From: GCA-002779465 sp964596535
Lineage (GTDB): Bacteria > Desulfobacterota > Desulfobacteria > Desulfobacterales > UBA2156
Reading direction: 5' to 3'
Length of the DNA: 10,446 nt
Assembly (NCBI GenBank): GCA_964596535.1
Contig: CAZQUR010000096.1
Span: 1-10,446 of the forward strand
Shown here: positions 5,537-10,446 of the stretch, piece by piece
How the letters are laid out: every line of letters begins with the position of its first letter
How positions within the stretch are numbered: position 1 is the first letter of the stretch
Notes under the pieces: generated by a model
Databases searched by the model: none
Seen by the model: the letters and a program-made list of their open reading frames with translations, nothing else
Told to the model about the DNA's origin: nothing
Program-made: the position numbers and the translations under genes

Positions 5537-6742
5537 ATGAAGCCCGAAGACACGGTACGGTTCGGCATGCGGGCCCTTTACGGATACCCGGCCCGAACCC
5601 TCCTGGTTCTTTTGGCCATGGCCATGGGTGTGGCTTCCGTGATCCTCCTCACCGCCCTGGGGGAGGGGGCCAGGCGTTACGTGGCCCGGGAATTCACTTC
5701 GCTGGGCACCCATCTGTTGTTTGTTCTTCCGGGACGATCCGAGACCGTTGGGGGCCCGCCGCCGCTGCTGGCGTCCACCCCCCGGGACCTGACCCTGGAA
5801 GACGCCATGGCCCTGACCCGCATTTCATCCGTGGAACGGGTGGCCCCCGTGTCGGTGGGGGCGGCCCCGGTGTCCTGGCGGGAGCGGCACCGGGAGGTGA
5901 CCCTCCTCGGGTCCACCGCGGCACTCTTCGAAATCCGCCGGCTGGCCATGGCCCAGGGATCCTTTCTGCCCGCCGGGGACCCCTTCCGGGGAGAGGGGAT
6001 CGCGGTCTTGGGGCATAAAGTGAAAAGCGAACTCTTCGGGAACCGGAACGCTTTGGGCGAATGGATCCGCATCCAGGACCGCCGTTTCCGGGTCATCGGG
6101 GTGATGACGCCCAAGGGACAATCCCTCGGGATGGACATGAGCGATACGGCCGTCATCCCGGTGGCTTCCGCCTTGTCCCTTTTCGATACCGAAAGCCTGT
6201 TCCGCATCATCCTCCAGGCCAAAAGCCGCCAGGCCATTGATCGGGTCAAGGATTCGGTCATCGAGGTGATCCGGGAACGGCATGAAGGAGAGGACGACAT
6301 CACCGTCATCACCCAGGATGCGGTCCTGTCCACCTTTGACCGGATCCTTACCACCATGACGCTGACGGTGGCCGGCATTGCGGCCGTGAGCCTGGTGGTG
6401 GCGGGGATTTTGATCATGAACGTGATGCTCATTTCCGTATCCCAGCGACGGACCGAAATCGGACTCCTCAAGGCCCTGGGCGCGCGATCCGCCCAAATCC
6501 TGCGACTGTTCCTGACGGAGGCCTCGGTGCTTTCCATGGCGGGGGCGGGAATGGGCGTGGCCATCGGGTATGCGGGTGCGTGGGTTTTAGCCGGGATGTT
6601 CCCCGCGTTCCCGCTGCAGGTGCCCTTGTGGTCCCTGGCGGCCGCCGTTCTGACGGCGCTGATCAACGGCCTGGTCTTCGGGGTTCTTCCGGCCCGGCGC
6701 GCGTCATACCTGGATCCGGTTCAGGCTTTGGCCAAACGATGA
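5537..6742 (+). CDS. MacB/FtsX-family ABC exporter permease, first of two
   Basis: This 401-residue inner-membrane permease has the MacB layout. TM1 (about 20-42) is followed by a large periplasmic domain (about 45-270) and three more membrane segments (about 274-298, 326-352 and 363-384). The cytoplasmic loop SQRRTEIGLLKALGA (302-316) is the FtsX-type contact to the ATPase, and the C-terminus ends in the family motif PARRASYLDPVQALAKR. A good Shine-Dalgarno GAGGAG (5525-5530) overlaps the ATPase stop and lies six bases before ATG. The protein is a clear paralogue of the next gene, sharing the motif KGQ-x-LG-x-D around 193-200 and ALSLF with a following ES. These permeases do not form a channel; they couple ATP use to periplasmic extrusion through the adaptor or act on envelope lipids or lipoproteins. 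Confidence 0.92.
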   Translation: MKPEDTVRFGMRALYGYPARTLLVLLAMAMGVASVILLTALGEGARRYVAREFTSLGTHLLFVLPGRSETVGGPPPLLASTPRDLTLEDAMALTRISSVERVAPVSVGAAPVSWRERHREVTLLGSTAALFEIRRLAMAQGSFLPAGDPFRGEGIAVLGHKVKSELFGNRNALGEWIRIQDRRFRVIGVMTPKGQSLGMDMSDTAVIPVASALSLFDTESLFRIILQAKSRQAIDRVKDSVIEVIRERHEGEDDITVITQDAVLSTFDRILTTMTLTVAGIAAVSLVVAGILIMNVMLISVSQRRTEIGLLKALGARSAQILRLFLTEASVLSMAGAGMGVAIGYAGAWVLAGMFPAFPLQVPLWSLAAAVLTALINGLVFGVLPARRASYLDPVQALAKR

Positions 6743-6751
6743 AAAAAAGCC

Positions 6752-7951
6752 ATGAAAATCCGTGACGCAACCGCCCTGGCCTTCAACGCCGTACGGGCGC
6801 ACCGCATGCGCAGTCTCCTCACCGCCGTGGGGATCGCCGTGGGGATCGCCTCGGTGGTGTTGCTGACGTCTTTGGGGGAAGGGGTCCATCAGTTTTTATT
6901 GTCCGAATTCACCCAGTTCGGCACCCATCTCATCGCCGTGAATCCGGGAAAAACCACCACCGCCGGCGTTTCGGGGGCGATCATCAGCAATGTCCGGCCC
7001 TTGACCCTGGAGGACGCCGCGGCCCTGCGCCGGATTCCGGAGGTGAAGGGATCCGTCCCCGTGGCGTGGGGGAACGCCGCCGTGGAATTCGAACGCCGCC
7101 GCCGGCGGACGTATATTTTCGGTACCGGTCCTGACGCCCCCCGGGTCTGGAAAATGGAGGTCGCCATCGGCCGGTTTCTTCCCGATGACGATCCCCGGGC
7201 CGCCCGGGCCTTTGCCGTTCTGGGGAGCCGGGTCAAAGAGGAGCTGTTCGGATCGCGCAATCCGCTGGGAAAGTGGATCCGCATCGGAGGGGAGCGCTAC
7301 CGGGCCATCGGGGTCATGGCGTCAAAGGGGCAGATGCTGGGATTCGACCTGGATGACGCCGTCTATATTCCCGCCGCCCGGGCCTTATCCCTTTTCAATC
7401 GAGAGAGTCTGCTGGAAATCGATTTGGTCTACGAAGCCGGAATCAGTGCGGACCAGGTGAAAAAGAAGATCGCGCAATTGCTTGTCTCCCGTCACGGCGC
7501 CGAGGACTTCACCATCACCACACAGGAGCAGATGCTGTCGGTGCTCGGATCGGTCCTGAATATCCTGACCCTGGCCATCGGTGCCCTGGGGGGGATTTCC
7601 CTGGCGGTGGGCGGGGTGGGGATTTTGACCATCATGACCATCGCCGTCCAGGAAAGGACCGGTGAAATCGGGCTTCTGCGGGCCCTGGGGGCGGGGCGAA
7701 ACCAGATTTTGCTCCTTTTCATCGGTGAAGCGGTGGCGTTGGCCGGGATCGGCGGATTGGCCGGACTCGTCCTGGGGGCCGGCGGAGCATGGCTGTTGCA
7801 CGCCCTGGTTCCGGCGCTTCCCACGCACACGCCGTGGAGCTACGCCGTCCTGGCCGAACTTCTTGCCGCCGCCGTGGGATTGGGGGCCGGGGTGATTCCG
7901 GCGCTTAAGGCCGCGGGTATGGATCCGGTGGATGCCCTCCGGGCGGAATAA
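6752..7951 (+). CDS. MacB/FtsX-family ABC exporter permease, second of two
   Basis: This 399-residue permease has the same layout as its upstream neighbour. It has TM1 at about 19-41, a periplasmic domain to about 265, then membrane segments at about 270-297, 325-350 and 363-385. The loop VQERTGEIGLLRALGAGR (299-316) is the ATPase contact and PALKAAGMDPVDALRAE ends the protein. Alignable motifs with the first permease include LTSLGEG versus LTALGEG, FGTHL versus LGTHL, and the KGQ-x-LG-x-D segment at 192-199. This points to an old tandem duplication and a heterodimeric transporter. The ATG is 9 bases after the previous stop. No strong Shine-Dalgarno is visible, so coupling is likely. No outer-membrane factor follows; the next gene is on the opposite strand with 33 bases between the stops. 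Confidence 0.92.
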   Translation: MKIRDATALAFNAVRAHRMRSLLTAVGIAVGIASVVLLTSLGEGVHQFLLSEFTQFGTHLIAVNPGKTTTAGVSGAIISNVRPLTLEDAAALRRIPEVKGSVPVAWGNAAVEFERRRRRTYIFGTGPDAPRVWKMEVAIGRFLPDDDPRAARAFAVLGSRVKEELFGSRNPLGKWIRIGGERYRAIGVMASKGQMLGFDLDDAVYIPAARALSLFNRESLLEIDLVYEAGISADQVKKKIAQLLVSRHGAEDFTITTQEQMLSVLGSVLNILTLAIGALGGISLAVGGVGILTIMTIAVQERTGEIGLLRALGAGRNQILLLFIGEAVALAGIGGLAGLVLGAGGAWLLHALVPALPTHTPWSYAVLAELLAAAVGLGAGVIPALKAAGMDPVDALRAE

Positions 7952-7984
7952 GGCGTAATCGAAGACCCGGGATCGGAAACGCGT

Positions 7985-8929
7985 TTATCGCAGCAGGATG
8001 TCGTCTGCGGAAAGGATTTCCAGTCCGTCGGTATCCCGGTATTTGACATACACGGTCTTATGCCCGCCGCCTTCCGTGAGGGTCCACGGCTTACGGGGGA
8101 CATAGGGCTCCCAGGCCGCACCGGTAAACCCCGGATCATTGCTGACGAGGACCTCGTGGGCGTAATCGATGCCCCCGAAACCGGATACCTGCTCATTGGT
8201 CAGGGATAAAATGATTTGAACGGTTGTCGTTTCGGGATGATCATCATTGATGAAAACCGGAAGGACGTTGGGCTGGCTACCCGCATCCAGGGTCCAATAA
8301 GCCCGGTGGGGGCCGCCGGCGGCAAACCCCACGCCGATCTCCCGGAGCTGGGCGTGCATGAGGATGGCGTAATGGGGAGGGCTTCCCATCCAACCGGTCA
8401 CAACACTTGCCGGGTTCGGATATCCGGCGGCGATGGCTTCTCCGATAAAGCATGACCCGTCTCCTGGGCCGGGTCCCCCTCCGCCGCCCTGGACGAAACA
8501 ATTGGAAAGGGCTTGAGTGCCGCCGTACATGCCGTAGCCGGAAAGACAAATCCGTTCCGCCGGGGAATACTCTGCAGGGCACTGGTGGGCAAAACACCCG
8601 GTAGCCCGCATGTGATCCGAATGGGCCTGGGCCATGGCATTCAGGATGCCGTTGGGTTTCAGGGGAAAAAGCCCGGCTGCCACACGGTTCTGATTCACCA
8701 GCCGGATGACCTCCTGAGGGAATCCGGCGGTGGATTGAAGGAACGCCCGGTCATCCGCATGTTCTCGAAAAAACACCACGTGTCCCGCCTGTTCCACGGG
8801 ATCGTAGTATCCCAGGGCCACCTCCGTCATTGGCTCGGCCGCCCATGTCGATGCAGATAAAACCGGGCTTCCGATCCAAAAGACCAGGGCGATAAAAAAG
8901 ATGCGATCGTATTTCACACGAATTTTCAT
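7985..8929 (-). CDS. Secreted CAP/SCP-superfamily protein with C-terminal Ig/FnIII-like domain
   Basis: From the ATG at 8929 the product has 314 residues. A TTG further upstream (8953) would add eight residues before the signal peptide and is less likely. Residues 1 to about 30 form a signal peptide (basic start, hydrophobic core, STWA-AEP at the cleavage region), so the protein is exported. Residues about 70-218 are a CAP (SCP/PR-1) domain: VNQNRVAAGL, AQAHSDHM (100-107), FAHQCP (113-118), GEAIAAG (163-169), WMGSPPHY (180-187) and EIGVGF (197-202). A glycine-rich loop (148-158) and five cysteines (112, 117, 128, 144, 160) are inserted in it. Residues about 225-314 resemble a beta-sandwich module with SNDPGF, WEPY and KTVYVKYRD motifs, common in bacterial surface proteins. 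Role unknown; adhesion, envelope remodelling or binding of a small ligand are possible for CAP proteins. It converges with the exporter operon and has no visible terminator. Confidence 0.85.
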   Translation of the reverse strand: MKIRVKYDRIFFIALVFWIGSPVLSASTWAAEPMTEVALGYYDPVEQAGHVVFFREHADDRAFLQSTAGFPQEVIRLVNQNRVAAGLFPLKPNGILNAMAQAHSDHMRATGCFAHQCPAEYSPAERICLSGYGMYGGTQALSNCFVQGGGGGPGPGDGSCFIGEAIAAGYPNPASVVTGWMGSPPHYAILMHAQLREIGVGFAAGGPHRAYWTLDAGSQPNVLPVFINDDHPETTTVQIILSLTNEQVSGFGGIDYAHEVLVSNDPGFTGAAWEPYVPRKPWTLTEGGGHKTVYVKYRDTDGLEILSADDILLR

Positions 8930-8953
8930 ACCAGTTCGGGATCCCGGGGTCAA

Positions 8954-9092
8954 CGGGAATGCGCTTTTTCCAGCCTGCCGTTTACTTCCTAAAGGATTTG
9001 GATTAACATGACTCCGTCAAACCCTTGGCCCTTTGAACGCAAGCAGACCCGCAATGGTTTCGGATACAGCCGTAAGAGAGGCGCATTAAGTC
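8954..9092. other. Divergent spacer between the CAP gene and cinA
   Basis: This 139-base region must hold the promoter of the CAP gene on the minus strand and that of cinA on the plus strand, unless the TTG start of the CAP gene is used. No convincing -35/-10 pair was found for either. It contains most of a possible small ORF (9008-9103). Confidence 0.5.
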
Positions 9093-9103
9093 ATGATCAC
9101 TGA
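9008..9103 (+). CDS. Possible 31-residue upstream ORF overlapping the cinA start
   Basis: An ATG at 9008 opens a 31-codon frame ending in TGA at 9101-9103, 11 bases inside cinA and in a different frame. AAAGGA lies at 8991-8996, 11 bases before the ATG, and a GGA sits 5 bases before it. The predicted peptide is basic (several Arg and Lys, ending in His-Asp-His) and starts MTPSNPWPFERK. No family is recognised. It could be a leader peptide that couples translation to cinA, or chance. Evidence is limited to position and a fair ribosome binding site. Confidence 0.3.
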   Translation: MTPSNPWPFERKQTRNGFGYSRKRGALSHDH

Positions 9104-10352
9104 AATTTTGGCTACGGGAGAAGAGATCCGCAGCGGCGAACTGGTGGACAGCAATTCCGCGTATATCGCCCGGAAACTGGAGGCGGCGGGGATCGCCGTA
9201 TCGCGGCATATCAGCGTAGGGGATGACATGACCGCCCTCGTCGGTGTGCTGCGGGAAATCGGGAACCGGTCCCGCATAGCCGTTGTGACGGGGGGGCTGG
9301 GCCCCACCGAGGACGATCTTTCCGCCGCCGCCGCGGCGGATGCGGCCGGGGTTCCTCTGGAGATCAATCCCCGGGCCCTGGAAGAGATCGAGCGCTTTTT
9401 TGCAAACCGGCGGCGCCTCATGAGCGATTCCAACAAAAAGCAGGCCCTGTTGCCGAAGGGATCGATCCTCCTTTCCAATCCCATCGGAACCGCCCCGGGG
9501 TTTTCCCTGAAAATCGGCCGGTGCACCTTCTTTTTTCTCCCCGGCGTCCCGGCGGAGATGAAAAGAATGCTGGAGGAACAGGTCCTGCCGCGCCTTACGG
9601 CGGATGCTTCGGAGCATCGCAGCCTCTGCCTGACGCGGACCCTGTCCACTTTCGGGTTTCCCGAGGCGGCGGTGGGGGAGCGTCTGGCCGGCGTTGCAGA
9701 GCGCATCCCCGGCGTCCGCCTGGGACTTCGGGCCCGGTTCCCGGAAATCCAGGTCAAGCTGTATGCCTACGGCCGGGCCGACCAAAACCTCGAAAACGCA
9801 CTGGATGAAGTTGCCGCCTTAGTGGCCGACCGCCTCGGGAAACGCGTCCTTTCCCTGGAGGGGCATCCCATGGAGACGGTGGTGGGCCGGCTCCTTGCGG
9901 AACAAAACGCCACCCTGGCCGTGGCGGAGAGCTGCACCGGCGGACTGATTTCCCACCGGTTGACCCAGGTTCCGGGGAGTTCCGGTTATTTTCTTTTTTC
10001 CGCCGTGACGTATTCGAATGCCTCCAAGACCGCGATCCTGGGGGTGGATCCGAAAACCGTTGAGCGGTTCGGTGCAGTGCACGAAGAGACCGCCAAGGCC
10101 ATGGCCCAGGGGGTCCGGCGCATCGCCGGCGCCGACTTGGGCCTTTCCACCACGGGGATTGCAGGGCCCGGCGGCGGAACACCGGAAAAACCCGTGGGGA
10201 CGGTGTGCATCGGCCTGGCGTCGGGAAAAGGGGTTTTTGCCAAACGCCTTCATTTTAATTTCGGAAGCCGACGCATGCACAAAGCCATCTTTGCCCAGAG
10301 CGCCCTGGACATTTTGAGGCTGACGCTTCTTTCCGGATGGCCGGAGAAATGA
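9093..10352 (+). CDS. cinA: CinA family protein: MoaB-like N-terminal domain plus PncC nicotinamide-nucleotide amidase domain
   Basis: This 419-residue protein has the full two-domain CinA architecture. The N-terminal molybdopterin-binding-like domain (about 1-170) has ILATGEEI at the start, TGGLGPTEDD (66-75), NPIGTAPGF (129-137) and LPGVPAEMKRML (149-160). In characterised relatives it is linked to ADP-ribose pyrophosphatase activity. The C-terminal PncC-type domain (about 258-415) has AESCTGGLISHRL (278-290), the conserved TYSN (306-309) and TTGIAGPGGGTPEKPVGTV (353-371). It hydrolyses nicotinamide mononucleotide to nicotinate mononucleotide in pyridine-nucleotide salvage. All signature motifs are intact and length is normal. 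The ATG at 9093 places ILATGEEI correctly; the nearest purine-rich site is AAGAGAGG (9074-9081), 11 bases upstream, so translation may be modest or coupled to the preceding small frame. A tandem octamer array begins four bases after the stop. The historical competence label should not be taken as evidence of natural transformation. Confidence 0.95.
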   Translation: MITEILATGEEIRSGELVDSNSAYIARKLEAAGIAVSRHISVGDDMTALVGVLREIGNRSRIAVVTGGLGPTEDDLSAAAAADAAGVPLEINPRALEEIERFFANRRRLMSDSNKKQALLPKGSILLSNPIGTAPGFSLKIGRCTFFFLPGVPAEMKRMLEEQVLPRLTADASEHRSLCLTRTLSTFGFPEAAVGERLAGVAERIPGVRLGLRARFPEIQVKLYAYGRADQNLENALDEVAALVADRLGKRVLSLEGHPMETVVGRLLAEQNATLAVAESCTGGLISHRLTQVPGSSGYFLFSAVTYSNASKTAILGVDPKTVERFGAVHEETAKAMAQGVRRIAGADLGLSTTGIAGPGGGTPEKPVGTVCIGLASGKGVFAKRLHFNFGSRRMHKAIFAQSALDILRLTLLSGWPEK

Positions 10353-10355
10353 AAC

Positions 10356-10432
10356 AGGGTTCAAGGGTTCGAGGGTTCGAGGGTTCAAGGGGTCGAGGGT
10401 TCGAGGGGTCGAGGGTTCAAGGGGTCGAGGGT
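10356..10432. repeat. Tandem octamer array AGGG(T/G)TC(A/G), nine full copies
   Basis: Starting four bases after the cinA stop, nine consecutive octamers run to 10427: AGGGTTCA, AGGGTTCG (twice), AGGGTTCA, AGGGGTCG, AGGGTTCG, AGGGGTCG, AGGGTTCA and AGGGGTCG. A partial AGGGT follows. Variation is confined to positions 5 and 8 of the octamer. The same family occurs before pgsA at 4-27. The region is purine-rich on this strand, lacks a hairpin or T-run, and so is not an intrinsic terminator. Confidence 0.9.
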
Positions 10433-10446
10433 AGATAATAAAACGT

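Noticed and set aside
5677..6666. A 329-codon open frame on the minus strand opposite the first permease
   Set aside because: The sense strand has a complete MacB-type permease. The antisense product is rich in Arg, Ser and Pro without domains, as expected for a shadow frame.
31..10352. The whole region from 1098 to 8953 as a tRNA-inserted genomic island
   Set aside because: A tRNA lies at its left edge, but there is no integrase, no direct repeat of the tRNA 3' end at the right side, and no obvious change in base composition. The matching octamers at both window ends are simple repeats, not attachment sites.
10356..10432. Intrinsic terminator of cinA
   Set aside because: The region is a purine-rich direct repeat without an inverted repeat or T-run.

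Overview
The window reads as a scaffold from a free-living, GC-rich Gram-negative bacterium. A Desulfobacterota (deltaproteobacterial) sulfate-reducer-like host is the best guess. This is an inference from a DsrE/DsrF-family protein, the style of the GAF histidine kinase, and the abundant short intergenic repeats. A run of exactly 100 N inside a tandem repeat marks it as an assembled draft, perhaps metagenomic.

Layout, left to right. (1) Positions 1-1097 hold pgsA (phosphatidylglycerophosphate synthase), a repeat-rich spacer, a tRNA promoter, tRNA-Gly(GCC) and tRNA-Cys(GCA). The order pgsA - tRNA-Gly - tRNA-Cys matches pgsA-glyW-cysT of Escherichia coli. (2) Positions 1098-3282 hold a structured leader and a two-gene unit: a DsrE-like small protein, then a soluble GAF sensor histidine kinase whose ATPase domain carries a four-cysteine insertion and an altered G2 box. 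(3) Positions 3283-3697 hold a 97-bp tandem repeat, interrupted by the assembly gap, that runs directly into the start codon of the next gene. (4) Positions 3698-7951 hold a tight four-gene exporter operon: membrane fusion protein, ABC ATPase and two paralogous MacB/FtsX-type permeases. (5) Positions 7985-8929 on the minus strand hold a secreted CAP/SCP-domain protein with a beta-rich C-terminal domain. (6) Positions 9093-10352 hold a full-length cinA, preceded by a possible 31-codon upstream ORF. (7) Positions 10356-10432 hold a tandem octamer array. Shorter copies of the same octamer lie at positions 4-27, where they supply the Shine-Dalgarno sequence of pgsA.

How the parts work together. 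pgsA, the tRNAs and cinA are housekeeping genes. The DsrE-kinase pair looks like a cytoplasmic sulfur or redox sensing module. It has no response regulator in the window, so its output must lie elsewhere. The exporter resembles MacAB/LolCDE-class machines, with an inner-membrane ATPase, two different permeases and a periplasmic adaptor. No outer-membrane channel is encoded here and its substrate cannot be read from the sequence. The repeat array in its 5' leader could vary its expression.

No CRISPR array, transposase, phage gene or toxin-antitoxin pair was seen. The most unusual items are the cysteine-cluster kinase next to the DsrE protein, the leader tandem array, and the compact three-way-junction repeat at 787-861.
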